Assembly: GCA_037957365.1 (NCBI GenBank)
Contig: JARHVA010002126.1
Location: 2,137,501 to 2,201,500, forward strand
Origin: Torreya grandis
Lineage: Eukaryota; Streptophyta; Pinopsida; Cupressales; Taxaceae
DNA length: 64,000 nucleotides
Reading direction: 5' to 3'
Shown here: in pieces, positions 1 to 11,150 of the stretch
Layout: every line of letters begins with the position of its first letter
How positions within the stretch are numbered: position 1 is the stretch's first letter
The notes under the pieces: generated by a model
Told to the model about the DNA's origin: nothing
The model's input: only the letters and a program-made list of their open reading frames with translations
Database searches by the model: none
Position numbers and translations under genes: made by a program

Positions 1-420
1 ACTCCACCCATTTCATGTGTCTATAATTTATCTAACAATTATTGCTAATGAATTGAATTGTATGATTATTTCTATAGACAATAAACTCCTTTGAATTTAA
101 GTAATGCATAGAATTTCAAGTCATAGGATGAGTACTTTTTCTTTGCATCATTAAGATTTTCACTAAAATAGGCTATGGGTCTACCCTCTTAGCATAGTAT
201 AGCCCCTACTACCAGTCCACTTGCATCACATTTTATCTAAAACACTTTGTTAAAGTCTAGTAGTTCTACGATAGGTTGCTTTGTTATCCTTTACTTCAAA
301 TATTGGAAACTCCTTTTAGATTTCTCACTCCAAACAAACTTTTTCTTATCTCCCTTAATGGTGTATATTATAGGGGCACATATTCGATTTAAATTTATAA
401 TAAACTTCCTATATAAACTT
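1..420 (-). pseudogene. gypsy RNase H fragment (GA)
   Basis: On the minus strand this stretch translates, with stops, to a gypsy RNase H: a CDASG-like start near 235, then a VGAIL-like strand, a GRPIAYFSE-like segment and an NDAKKKYSSYD-like stretch (around 90-130). It directly continues the reverse transcriptase tether (WPTP ... SFHGLASLYRKFI) read at 291-542. The catalytic aspartate of the first strand can be read, but several in-frame stops make it a dead copy. The window edge cuts the domain. Confidence 0.7.
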
Positions 421-1200
421 GCAAGCCCATGGAAACTTCTTACCTCTCTAGCTATTCTAGGTGTTGGCCACCCCATGATTGTCGTCACCTTGTCCTTATC
501 CATATTTATCATTCCTTGAGAGATGATAAATTTTAGGTACAATAATTATGACTTCATAAACTCACTTCTTGAGGTTGATTAGTAGCCTTTCCTTTTTCAT
601 CCTTCTCATGACTAGATGCAAATGGTGAAGATGTTCCTCCTTGCTAGAGTTTTAGATAAGTATGTCATCCAAGTAAACCACTATAAACTTACCTATAAAA
701 TTTTTGAGGACTTCATTCATAATCCTCATGAAAGTGTTTGGTGCATTGGTCAAACCAAATAGCATAACCAATCATTCATATAATCCTTCATTAGTTTTGA
801 AATTGGTTTTCCACTCATCCCCTTATCTAATCTTAATCTGATAGTATCCACTCTTGAGATAAATTTTAGAAAAATAAATTAATCCACTCAATCAATCCAT
901 AAAATATTCCATCATGGGAAGTTTAAACCTATATCTAATGGTGATCTTGTTGATATCCCTAGAGTTTGTACATATTCTCCACTCACCTTCCTTCTTAGGC
1001 ACCAATAATGTAGGCACTATATAAGGACTAAGTATTTATTTTATCAATCCTTTGTCTAAGATATCTTTCACTTGCCTCTTGAATTCTACAATCCATTTTA
1101 AGGTTCATCTTGTGTGTTGCCTTGTTATATAAAGTTTTTCCTAGAACAAAGTCTATGTGATGAGTGATGTTCCTCATAGGTGGAAATGTACTTGGCAACT
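291..1200 (-). pseudogene. gypsy reverse transcriptase (GA)
   Basis: The minus strand carries a degraded RT. Near 960-1020 it reads LLVPKKEGEWRIC, the first conserved RT block. Around 870-900 is YFSKI-like text, near 770-800 [11 protein letters not shown], and at 655-690 VVYLDDILI with the two catalytic aspartates (YxDD) intact. The C-terminal connection (KVTTIMGWPTP ... FHGLASLYRKFI) lies at 291-542 in a clean frame. Frameshifts separate the blocks, so the protein is not made. RT would copy the element RNA into DNA inside the virus-like particle. Confidence 0.85.
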
Positions 1201-1378
1201 CATCAACTATAATTTATTCATACTTCTCCAACATGTCTTGGATTTATTGAGGTAATTCATTTAATTTAGTGGATGTCATAATAGTCCTAGGATTGAATAC
1301 CAATGAAAATCCTAACTCATCTTCATTCATAGCATTTAGAAACTCTTTACATCTTACTAGCATCACATTTGACCCAAC

Positions 1379-1800
1379 TTATTGGTCATTATCTTCATCC
1401 TTCATAGGTATCAAGGTGTGACTAACTCCATACTTGACCAAGGTGTACACATTCCTTCTACCATCATGAGTGGTTTTCTTATCATATTTCCAAGGCCTCC
1501 CAAGAATCACATGAAAAACATCCATGGGGATCATGTCACAAAGGACCTTATCCTTGTACCTTCCAACTTGAAATTCCACCCAACTTTGTTCACTTACCAA
1601 AACTTGTTGATGTTTGTTCAACCATGAGATTTTTTATGGTCTGGGATGATACAACTTCTTCAATCCAAGTTTATTGACCATTTCAATAGAAACTAGATTA
1701 TCTATACTTCCTGAATCTATGACCATTTTATAACATTTACCTTGGAATTTGTAGTAAGTCATAAAAAGAGTTTTTATTTATGGTGGTTACTTCTCTTTGG
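1379..1800 (-). pseudogene. gypsy aspartic protease (GA)
   Basis: Minus-strand translation gives a retropepsin. An active-site loop reading VIDSGSIDNLVS lies near 1690-1730 with the D-S-G triad intact. It is followed at 1379-1621 by a clean frame containing CDMIPMDVFHVILGRPWKYD and HDGRRNVYT, the typical C-terminal half of gypsy proteases. In the family this enzyme matures the Gag-Pol polyprotein. Stops lie between the active-site loop and the C-terminal half. Confidence 0.85.
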
Positions 1801-1989
1801 GTGTCTTTATCAGAACTTACCTCATTAATAATGATTCTCCTACCTCTGATTCTTCCACAAGTGATAGAGAACAAATACTCTCTTCCTCAACTACTTGTGC
1901 AATTTGATTTCTTCCTTCAATTTTTGGACTCCCTACTAGATTATCCTTGAGGAATTCCCATTACTTATTTCCAATAAACTTTTTTCATT

Positions 1990-2960
1990 TGAACACCTTC
2001 CTCCAAAACCACCTGATCCTCTACCCCTTGATGCATATCAACCCCTAAAATAAGGCCTTCTACCTCTAAATCATCCTCTTAAACTATATGGTTGCTCATG
2101 TGAAGTAATAGAATCTCCTTGGCTTCTTTGTTAATATTCTCTACCTCCTTGTTGACCTCTACCTCTAAAAATTCTACCTCTACCTCTATTTTTTTGGTTT
2201 TGTTTTTTATTGATCTTGTCTTTAGCTTTCAAAGCCAACTAGTAGCATTCTTCTAGTGTCTTTAGACTATCAAGGCTCAACTCATCCTGCAATTTGTACC
2301 TCAAACCATTGAGATAACTATCCACTTTATCATTTTCATCTTCCATGTGCCTAGATTTAATGAATATTTTGTATAACTCTTTGGTATATTCTCTTACCCC
2401 CATCTCTTTCTATTTCAAGTTCTGAAGTTTCCTATATAAATTGATGATGCAGTCACTAGGTAAGAACTTGATCTTCATTTTGGAAACCATTCTATCCCAT
2501 GACTTGATCATGGATTTTCCTTTATTCCTTATCTCATCTTGTATTTAATTCCACCATAATGATGCATGACCGTTCATCTTGGTCCTAACAAACTTCACTA
2601 GTTGCTCTTTTAGTATATCTTCAAAATCAAAGTACTTGTCTAAATCTTCTATCCAACTAAGAAGATATTATCTACTAAGGCTACATGTATAGACCATAAT
2701 ATCTAGTTTGGGATTAGATTCTTGGCCTTTCACCACCTTCAATAATCTCTCAAACTTATACTCTTCAGTTTCTCTCTCTCCTTTGTCATCCAACTCTGGT
2801 ACCTGTGGCTCTTCTTTCTCTTGGTCACTCAAACCACTTATGACTACTCCCCTTATTTGATCAACCTCAACTTCTATGAGTATATAATAAAATTTGACTC
2901 TAATATTCCTTAACTCTTACAATATTTCATCTCCCATCTATATGGTTGGTGCCTTCTCAC
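1990..2960 (-). pseudogene. gypsy gag (GA)
   Basis: On the minus strand at about 2225-2420 there is a good gag match: EYTKELYKIF, then KVDSYLNGLRYKLQDELS and LEECY-LALKAK. Downstream (2000-2215) is an arginine-glycine-rich stretch (GRGRIFRGRGQQGGRE, then RGRGSGGFGG), the basic RNA-binding tail common in gypsy gags. A following Cys knuckle is only vaguely visible. Gag would form the particle and bind element RNA. Several stops are present, and the start codon was not located. Confidence 0.75.
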
Positions 2961-4302
2961 TTGTTGCATTTATCCTTGGTGGTATCTTGTCTCCTCTTAG
3001 GCAATTTGTCAAACAAATCCTATCTTATCTTCTTCTCAGAGAATCTCACCTTATCTAATCAATTACATTTGTATTATTGTGGATCTTATACCAAAATTAT
3101 GAAGATAAACTACCCTCAAATTCCCAACTTTACAACTTACACACACTTTCACAACCTCACAAGCTTCCTTATTGCCTTTTTCAATTTTCCTAATTTTATA
3201 GATAATCTAAGATTGTAAACTAGAAACTAAATTAATTTCAAAGTACCCTCTATTTAATTCTATGTCTCTACAAATTTAATTAGTTCAAAACCACTCATAG
3301 ATCACTTTTATTTCCCTTACTAGTCCTAATTAAGTCTCCCACGGTCTAACTATGTCACAATCCTATTTTTATGTACATACATAGTCTATATGGATTTGAA
3401 ACCTATATAATATTTTAGGGGACCCTATACCACACCCAATCACAAAATTTTGGTATTTTTCACTAATTAGAACACTACAAATCCACTTTCTATCTAAAAA
3501 CCCTAACTCAGGGCTAAACTAGTTTGTACAAACCCAAGAGAAGAAAATTGGTTATTCCACACTATAGTAAAAGGTTAAAACCACTATAAAAGTTTATTGT
3601 GGTATATTCATCTCCCATACACCTTATCCAATCAATATTTCCTTCTCTTAACACTTTTACTACACACTGTTATTAGAATTTATGCTTGACTATGCAAGTT
3701 TGCATTGCTTCTACAGGACTATATTATCTTTTCCTCAAAGTAGTATGAAAACAATACAATGAAATGCACAAGAAAAATTTAGTGAAAAATTAAAAAAAAC
3801 TTACCAATATCACAAGTTTCAAAAACAAATATTCATTGAATCTTTCTCTAGTGATTTGTTACATACAATCATATACGATGTATACACTCAAGAAAATAAG
3901 GTCTACAGTTACTTTATCTTCAAAACCACAAACTCTTTTATTATTTTATTGGATGTTGAATCACTAAAAACTCTCATAAATAATATTACATTAAAACTAA
4001 ACATACCAAATTAGGTATTCCATCCAATTATGAGTTAAGATAGATGGTTTATTCAAGAGATCATCAAAATATTTTAACATATTGATAAGTCCTTATAATA
4101 ACCATTTCCATACCTAGACTAAGCAAAATAATTCAAATATTCAAAAACTTAGTTTTGGTAAGAAAGGCCAAATTTGAATTTTTGACAAGCTAGACCTAGG
4201 ACTAACACTTTGAATTGAAAAATAAGTATGGTATAAGCATCTTAAGACATCCTATATCATAATCAAAAAAAAAATTGAATAGCAAATCCAAAATTTTAAA
4301 CA
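2961..4302. other. AT-rich stretch without gene
   Basis: No coding frame, RNA gene or clear LTR boundary could be recognised here. It lies between the gag of the minus-strand element GA and the copia insertion C1. It probably contains untranslated or LTR sequence of GA and/or GB, since GB resumes on the far side of C1. No primer-binding-site complement was found. Confidence 0.4.
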
Positions 4303-4308
4303 AAAACT

Positions 4309-5328
4309 TGTTGGAAATATTGTCATTGATGTCAAAGGTCTAGCATTATTAGTGATAAAGGCCCCATTGCATTTACTATTGTTTGTAATAGATATATCTT
4401 GGCTAATGTGAGTTAATATTTATTTAATATTAATTAATATATTTTTTGTTACATATGAGACAAAAGAAGGGCCATGAAGAAGTCAAAGAGCCATGGGGTA
4501 AAGACAAAGGAAGGATGGGATGCATTTTCCCATGAAGAGTCATCTTGGGGAATTCCAAGAGTCACCAAGGGAAGACAAAAGAGGAAGGGCACAATTTCTC
4601 ATGAAGGGACACTTTGAGGAATATGAAAAGTCACCAAGATAAGGACAAAGAGGGAAGGACGTTTTTGATCATGAAGGGTCACCACATGACTTTTCAAAGG
4701 CAAGCATATGAAGGGTCACACAAGTTTGGCGCCATTTTCCATGAGGATTGAAGGGTCACAAAGGGGTAAGGCCAAAGGTCATTTAGAAAGCTATAAATAA
4801 AGGCTTGAGAAGCCATTTTTAATATGGAAGAGAGAGGTTGATTTGATATTGTAATATCTAGCTTAGAAGAGCAATTGTGAGAGATGAATATGATTTGTAT
4901 TTGTTATATCTAGCTTAGACGAGCAAAGGTGAGAGAGAGAAAAAAGATGTTGTAATTAACTATCATTTGTCGAGATAACAACATTAAGAGATAGGTGTGT
5001 GGTATACACAAAGGGGTTGGTGCTCTTGTGGGTTGGTGCTCGGTAAAGGGGTTGGTGCTCCTGTGGGTTGGTTCTCATGAATTGTTGTTGGGTTGGTGCT
5101 CCTTTGGGTTGGTGGTCATTCATATACTTGAGATTGTTCTCCGTGGTTTTTCCCACATTGGGTTTCCACATTATATCTGGTGTCTCTCTCTATCTTGTGT
5201 GGTGTTCATTGTTTGAGTTTAATTGCATATCTTGAATGTTTGATTAAGTGGATTTTGGTTAAGGGAAAGTTTTATAAGATATATGATATACTTATTCACC
5301 CCCCTCTCAATATATCCCATGCTTAACA
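4309..5328 (+). repeat. C1 5' LTR
   Basis: 1020 bp, TGTT...AACA. A TATA box (TATAAATA) lies at 4792-4799, consistent with a U3 promoter. U3 contains repeated 'gaagggtcac' phrases (about 4500-4760), and the downstream part contains a short tandem array of GGGTTGGTGCTC (about 5017-5115). The 3' LTR at 7401-8393 is its partner. Confidence 0.93.
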
Positions 5329-5330
5329 AT

Positions 5331-5345
5331 TGGTATCAGAGCAGG
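5331..5345 (+). promoter_or_regulatory. C1 primer binding site (initiator tRNA-Met type)
   Basis: TGGTATCAGAGCAGG begins two bases after the LTR end. TGGTATCAGAGC is the standard sequence complementary to the 3' end of plant initiator methionine tRNA, used to prime minus-strand DNA synthesis. Confidence 0.93.
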
Positions 5346-5397
5346 TTCTTTTAGAAAGGATTTAATAGCTTGAAGGTAGATCAAAGAAAAGCATAAA

Positions 5398-6720
5398 ATG
5401 GCCAAGCAGCTAAAGAAGGAGAATCAAGAGTTGAAATCTATGGTTGAGGCTCTTAAGGACCAGGTGTGTATCTTGGATTCTAAGTTGGCTATAGAAGTAA
5501 AAGAAAATAAGATATTTATTCAATATCTTAAGAATCAGTTAGAGGTTGTAAATTCAATTTTAACATCAAAAGAAGAAGAGTGTAATCAGTTGAAGGATGA
5601 GTTAGGTTCTTTAAAGGATAATCATGAGAAGCTTATAATCAAGGTTGAGAAATATCATGAAATATCGGTCCAAGGAAAGAAGGATGCAGGTTTTGAAGGC
5701 AAATCAAAGAAGCTGATCAGGCAACCCAATGCTTTTAAGTTTTCAAATTCTTTTCATGGCCATTGTTTTGTTTGTCATCATGTTGGTCATAGGGAAAGAG
5801 ACTATATGAGGAGAAGCAATTAGTCAAAGGGAGATCTCAGTCACATTTAAGAAAAAGGTATGAGAAATATTGTTTGCTTTTGTTGTCATAAGGTTGGCCA
5901 TATTGCTAAATTATGTCAAAATAAAGTAAAGAGATATTCAAAGTATGTCAAAGGTTACAGAGCCCCTAAAAGATATGAGAAGAGTCAAATTCAGGTTTGG
6001 AGACCTAAAATAGTAAAGGTTGATCAGTTTGAGTTTAAGAGTGAGAATGAATTACTTGCTATAGTAGATAAAGAATAAGATAAGAAGGATTGTGAAGAAT
6101 CTCTTGTTACATTTAAGCATTAGCTTTGTCAAGATAAGATAGTTGAAAAAATTGAGAAGATGAAAAATGATAAGGCTAGTAAGTCAAAAAGGTTAGACAT
6201 GCTTAAGCGGATTCTAAGAGAAAGACACAAGGAAGAAATAGAGGAGATGTGGGAATCTCCTGAGATTTATTTCTAGGACCCTTTGTGTGGGGTGTCTCTT
6301 CTAGGCTTTAAGGAGACACTTGTAAGAAAAAAAATTGAAGCATGGTGGATGTTATTGGGGTTTGGCTATGTTGCATGACAAGAAGGTGAGTTGACAGATT
6401 AATTTGTATATCTTTTGAGTGAATAGACTTTTGAAGAAAATTTTGCACTGGTGTTAAGGTTTGAGGATATTAGAATGATTCATGCATGTGCAATATTTAA
6501 AATTTTTAAAGTGTTTCAAATGATTATGGTCACAAGAAATTAGAATGTGGAAAAAGAGCTAACATTTTTAGGAAGAAGGAAAAGAATACTCATGCAGATT
6601 CAATGAAGAAGGATCAAAGTTTCAAAGCTCCATTCATCAAGAAGAAGGATCAGAGTTTCAAAGCTCCATACATTAGGAAGAAGGTACAGACATGTTCATG
6701 GCAGAAGAAATAACCTAAAG
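5398..6720 (+). pseudogene. copia gag with zinc knuckles (C1)
   Basis: The first frame (5398-5823, 141 codons) starts with a lysine/glutamate-rich coiled-coil-like segment (QLKKENQELKSMVEALKDQV). It ends in a knuckle-like CFVCHHVGHRERDY, whose last cysteine is a tyrosine. After a stop, a second frame (5860-6078) has an intact CX2CX4HX4C knuckle (CFCCHKVGHIAKLC). A third partial knuckle (DYGHKKLEC) lies at about 6512-6550. Near 6604-6680 a short block reading KKDQSFKAP is duplicated in tandem. In the family Gag packages the element RNA. Stops and frameshifts break the frame several times. Confidence 0.85.
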
Positions 6721-6754
6721 ATTCTATGTTGGTGCAAATAGCTTTGCATGTAAG

Positions 6755-7066
6755 AAATAAAGATCAGCCATGGTTCATTGATAGCGGATGTTCGAGGCAT
6801 ATGACAGGAGATAAGAGTAAAGAAGATCAATGGTGGCATAGTGAGATTTAGAGATAAAACCACTACCAAGAGAGCTGAAAAAGGTACTTTGAGTTTGGAT
6901 TATGATATAACCAAAGCTAAGAATGTTTTGTAAGCATAATATACTGAGTTTAAGTCAAATATGTGATCAAAGATATACATTAAAGTTTCATGCAAAAGGT
7001 TATGAGGTTAGAAGAAAATATTCAAATGAGTTGATGGCAGATGATTAAAGGACAGGTAAATATTTA
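6755..7066 (+). pseudogene. copia protease and pre-integrase fragment (C1)
   Basis: WFIDSGCSRHMTGDK at 6771-6815 is the copia aspartic-protease active site, with the D-S-G triad intact (Asp codon at 6780). Further on, with frameshifts, a segment reading LSQICDQRYTLKFHAKGYEVRR (first part about 6945-6990) matches the gag-pre-integrase region that normally precedes integrase. The fragment stops abruptly at about 7066, where the sequence switches to the end of RNase H. Confidence 0.85.
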
Positions 7067-7142
7067 TATGCATTATCAGATATCTTCTTATAAGCACAAT
7101 CAAAGGACACATTCAAAGATCTGCGAGAGGAGTTGAGAGTAA
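7060..7142 (+). pseudogene. C-terminal tail of copia RNase H joined by internal deletion (C1)
   Basis: Directly after KYLYAL the frame reads SDIFL, a stop, then AQSKDTFKDLREELRVI. This has the form of the last residues of copia RNase H (an ADIFTK-like block, then LREELGVI-like). About 3 kb normally lying between (integrase core, reverse transcriptase, most of RNase H) is absent. The join lies at about 7060-7070. Confidence 0.7.
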
Positions 7143-7388
7143 TTTATATTACTTCTTGCCATTGATGTTCAGCATCAATTGAGGGGGAGCTAAGTGTTAG
7201 CTCCAGGTAGGCCCTTTGCCATTTATGTCAAAGGGGGAGAATAATAGATATAGGTACATGTGAAAAAATAGGTACAAGGAATAGGTATAGGTTGCTACAA
7301 TAAGGGGGAGTTACTGTATGTTTTTAGATGACCGTATGTGCAGGTGACAGGATGTGGTAGTTTCAGGATTGAGGTTGCCATCAATGAC

Positions 7389-7400
7389 AAAGGGGGAGAT
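7389..7400 (+). promoter_or_regulatory. C1 polypurine tract
   Basis: AAAGGGGGAGAT directly precedes the 3' LTR, the expected site for plus-strand primer formation. A similar AAAGGGGGAG lies upstream at about 7229-7238, possibly a secondary tract. Confidence 0.85.
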
Positions 7401-8393
7401 TGTTGGAAATATTGTCATTGATGTCAAAGGTCTAGTATTATTGGTGATAAAGGCCCCATTACATTTAATGTTGTTTGTAATAGATATATCTTGGCTAATT
7501 TGAGTTAATATTTATTTAATATTAACGAATATATTTTTGGTTGCATATGAGACAAAAGAAGGGCCCATGAAGAAGTCAAAGATCCATGGGGTAAAGACAA
7601 AAGAAGCATGGGACACATTTTCCCATGAAGATTCATCTTAGGGAATTCCAAGAGTCACCAAGTGAAGACAAAAGAGGAAGGGCATAATTTCTCATGAAGG
7701 GACACTTTGAGGAATACAAAAAGTCACTAAATAAGGACAAAGGAGGGAAGGACGTTTTTGATCATGAAGGGTCACCACATGACTTTTCAAAGGCAAGGAT
7801 ATGAAGGGTCACACAAGTTTGGCACCATTTTCCATGAGGATTGAAGGGTCACAAAGGGGGAAGGCCAAAGGTCATTTGGAAATCTATAAATAAAGGCTTG
7901 AGAAGCCATTTGTAATATGGAAGAGAGAGGTTGATTTGATATTTTAATATCTAGCTTAGAAGAGCAATTATGAGAGATGAATATGATTTGTATTTATTAT
8001 TTCTAGCTTAGAAGAGCAAAGGTGAGAGAGAGAAAAGAGATGTTGTAATGAACTATCATTTGTTGAGATAGCAACATTGAGAGATAGGTGTGTGGTATAC
8101 ACAAAGGGGTTGGTGCTCACGAATTGTTGTTGGGTTGGTGCTCGGAAAAGGGGTTGGTACTCCTTTGGGTTAGTGCTCATTCATATACTTGAGATTTTTC
8201 TCAGTGGTTTTTCCCACATTGGGTTTCCACGTTATATCTGGTGTCTCTCTCTATCTTGTGTGGTGTTAATTATTTGAGTTTTATTACATATCTTGAATGT
8301 TTGATTAAGTGGATTTTGGTTAAGGGAAAGTTTTATAAGATATATGATATATTGATTGGCCTGCCCCCCTCTCAATATATCCCGTGCTTAACA
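7401..8393 (+). repeat. C1 3' LTR
   Basis: 993 bp, the partner of 4309-5328, with the same TGTT...AACA ends and TATAAATA at 7885-7892. The GGGTTGGTGCTC array is shorter than in the 5' copy. The LTRs differ by scattered substitutions and small indels, so the insertion is not recent. AAAACT follows at 8394-8399. Confidence 0.93.
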
Positions 8394-8566
8394 AAAACTA
8401 TCCTAGGAGTGATTTTCCTGCATCAATTACAACCCTAGAAAATAAAATTCATGGCCATGAAGAGGAAGCCCATTAGGATGTGCCTAAAGATCATCCTATT
8501 GGGCTCGAAATCCCTCAAGATAAAAGGCATGAGGAATTACATTAAGACACAAGAGCACATTCAGTT

Positions 8567-9390
8567 GTGAAATTGGATAGATATATGAAAAAGGTGAATC
8601 CACCTAAGTTTGATAAAATCGTTATGAGAGATGGAGCTAAAGCATGGCTGACTGAGATGGAAAAGTATTTCAAGATTCAAAAATACTCTGAGGTCACTAC
8701 AGTAGTTTGGGGAGATTACAATTTCATTGGTGAAGTATCTATATGGTGGGCTAACAAAAAATTGGAAATGAATCTTAACTCAACCAACACTACATGATAA
8801 TATTTTATGACATTGTTCAGATCATGGTAGCTTTCACAGTTATACTTTGACCAAAAGCTTATAGATTTTCAAAATATTAAAAAGGGAGACCTATCAGTTA
8901 ATGAGTAATAGGAATAGTTCACCAAACTTATTATGTAAGGACCTTAATATTATGAAAATTAGAGGTTCAAAATTAGAAAGTTTATTATAGGATTAAAACT
9001 CTAAATTGGTGGAGAAGTGGGCATTCATGGGCCATTTACCATAGACCAAGTTTTTGAGAAAGTAGTCAAATAGAAATAGAAGTTAAAATCTATTGCTTAG
9101 GTCAGATATGAGTTTAAGAAAAATTTTGGAAGTTCTAAACCAAATTTCAAAAAGAATAATTAGAATTAAAGGAGTGGAGACTCCAAGAGTCAGTTTAAGA
9201 ATTAGAATTCTATATTTAATAGTGGTTTAGGTAACAGGAAACTAGGTAATGGTTTCAAAGGTAGTTTCAAGGGAAACCAATAGTTTGACAGGAAGGGACC
9301 ACCTCAAGATTGCTTTATTTATTAATGTGACCATTTTACTCATGTGTACCTAGGATAAGTTGAGTAACAAAGGTTCTACTCATCAATAGG
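8567..9390 (+). pseudogene. gypsy gag (GB)
   Basis: A clean frame at 8567-8797 contains NPPKFDK, then GAKAWLTEMEKYFKIQKYSE and WGDYNFIGEVSIWW, a typical plant gypsy gag core. Decayed continuation follows, with asparagine/lysine/glycine-rich text at 9120-9290. A broken zinc knuckle (CFIY-stop-CDHFTHVYLG) at about 9313-9355 has lost cysteines to tyrosine. Confidence 0.8.
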
Positions 9391-9559
9391 TAATGTTTAA
9401 GCAATGTATTCATGCGGCAATTGACAATTAACAAGTTGAATTCTAAACTTCACCATAGAACTATCAGGTATTTTATTTGAAAATCTAATTTCCATTTTCA
9501 TATATATAAGGGATATAGAATATTTTATATCTCCTATAATACTAAATAAGTTATATATA

Positions 9560-10130
9560 AAATTTGGAGTAATGGAAAATGCATGGTCGGTATAATATGG
9601 GAATGAATCTAAGGTCAAATTTCACAAGTGTTTAATTGAAGTTTAGACTAGGTTGCCTAAATTCATAATAGTACTGTATCTTTATGCATCACTTCTAGGG
9701 TCATATGATGAGATCCTAGGATTAAATTACATTTCAAATCATAAATCTAAGGTTGACTACTATCTGAAGAAGGTTGAGTGTCAAGATGATTTTGTAAATC
9801 AGACACAAATTCAAGGTGAGAAAAGGGAATTGAGGCTTAGGTAGATTTATGCAAGGTAACTCAAGAATTCTCAAGGAAAATGGTGTCAATAAATTTATCA
9901 TCAAGATAAATGAAATGGAGGAATCTAAGAAACCATTAATTGAATATTATCTTTAGGAATTTTCATGATGTGTTTTTGGAGGAATTACTAGGATATCCTT
10001 GTAGACATGAGTTTGATTTCTCTATTGATATCATACCTAGATCAAAACCACAGTCTAAATAACTATATAGAATGACAACCATCAAATTGATTGAATTGAA
10101 GTATCAACTCTAGGTGTTGTTATCAAAAAG
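9560..10130 (+). pseudogene. gypsy protease C-terminus and PR-RT linker (GB)
   Basis: The frame at 9653-9844 reads YDEILGLNYISNHKSKVDYY and KKVECQDD, matching the C-terminal half of a gypsy protease (ILGxxW-like strand, here with W lost). The active-site DTG/DSG loop was not recognised upstream. Linker sequence of low quality follows, up to the reverse transcriptase. Confidence 0.65.
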
Positions 10131-10132
10131 GG

Positions 10133-10740
10133 ATGATCAAGCCAAGTGTGTCACCATGGGGTGAACTAGTTGTCTTCATCAAGAAGAAGGATGGTATTCT
10201 TCAGCTTTGTATTGATTATAGAATGTCAAATAAAGAAACCATAAAAAACAATTATATGCTACCTCATATATATGATATTTTTTATGAAATACAAGGGGTA
10301 AAGTTTTTTTATAAGATTGATTTTAGAGTAGGATATCATCAGCTAAGGATTAAAGATGAGGATATTCCAAAAACAATGATCAAAACTTGATATGGGCACT
10401 ATGAGTTCAAAGTTTTACCATTTAGGTTGACAAATACTCCTACAACATTTATGAATCTCCTGAATAGTGTGTTTAGATATTATCTATATCATATTTTTGG
10501 TCTTTCTAGATGATATTCTTATATATTCTAAAGATGAAGAAGATCATCTTCAACATTTGGAACTAGTTTTTCAATGTTTGTGAAAACATAAGTTGTATGT
10601 AAAGTCATCCAAGTGTGTATTTTCCAAAAAAAAATTGAAATTTCTAGGACTTATTATCTCTATAGACACTATTTTAGTAGATCCAACAAAGATAAGAGCC
10701 ATCATGGAGTGGCTAGCAACAAAGAATGTCCATGAGGTAA
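10133..10740 (+). pseudogene. gypsy reverse transcriptase (GB)
   Basis: The frame at 10133-10390 reads [39 protein letters not shown] and [15 protein letters not shown], covering the first RT blocks including the DF-x-GYHQ block. After a stop, [16 protein letters not shown] follows. FLDDILIYS at 10503-10529 (catalytic DD intact) is in another frame. The connection region near 10680-10760 (ATKNVHEV-RSFMG-like) leads into RNase H. Confidence 0.85.
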
Positions 10741-10839
10741 GAAGTTTCATGGGATGAGTGGGATATTATAAGAATTTCATTCCATTTTTTTCTAAAATAA
10801 CTAATCTAATTACCTCTCCATAACATAAGAACCAAAGTT

Positions 10840-11150
10840 TTATATGATCAGATAAGTGTGAATAGCTTTTCAGGAACTAAAAATGAGGCTTAATTCAATA
10901 CCTGTGCTAAGAGTCCCTGGGCCCAATGGTCAATTCTTAGTGATCACAAATATGTCTGGGGATGGAATTGAAGGATTCCTTATGTAAGATGGTGTAGTGG
11001 TAGAATATGAATTAAGGAAGCTAAAATTGTATGAGGTGAATTATGCCCATCATGACCTAGAACTTACACCAATTGTGCATTCTTTGAAAGGGAAGTCATT
11101 TTTAGGGTAAGATTTGTTTAAAATCATGGTAATAAATACAAAATAAAATG
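10840..11150 (+). pseudogene. gypsy RNase H fragment (GB)
   Basis: The frame contains FQELKMRLNSIPVLRVPGPNGQFLVITNMSGDGIEGFLM (positions about 10869-10988), then KLKLYEVNYAHHDLELTPIVHSLK, the expected RNase H blocks. The first catalytic Asp position reads Asn (TNMSGDG), so the active site looks lost as well as the frame. The domain ends at the junction with antisense Tat-like sequence. Confidence 0.7.

Larger units (their letters stand above)
1..2960 (-). mobile_element. Ty3/gypsy retrotransposon remnant GA (gag-PR-RT-RNase H), cut by window edge
   Basis: Reading the minus strand from about 2960 down to 1 gives gag, aspartic protease, reverse transcriptase and RNase H in the standard gypsy order. 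Each is recognisable by motif but broken by stops and frameshifts. Integrase and the 3' LTR would lie left of the window. I could not find the 5' LTR or a primer binding site to the right of gag, so the 5' end is undefined. The domain order and the protease sequence (PMDVFHVILGRPW) are those of plant Ty3/gypsy elements. The precise lineage is not certain. Confidence 0.85.
4303..8399 (+). mobile_element. Ty1/copia retrotransposon C1, internally deleted, with both LTRs
   Basis: Two near-identical direct repeats (4309-5328 and 7401-8393), both beginning TGTTGGAAAT and ending CTTAACA, enclose a 2.07-kb internal region. That region has a tRNA-Met-type primer site next to the left LTR and a purine tract next to the right LTR. 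The six bases AAAACT occur immediately outside both LTRs (4303-4308 and 8394-8399), indicating a single intact insertion. The internal region has gag zinc knuckles, a protease with DSG and a pre-integrase segment, but no integrase or reverse transcriptase. It therefore could move only with help from a full relative, if at all. Confidence 0.95.

Noticed and set aside
4995..5216. Frames rich in Gly-Trp-Leu around 5.0-5.2 kb and the matching ones near 8.0-8.3 kb
   Set aside because: They lie in the C1 LTR and reflect the GGGTTGGTGCTC repeat.
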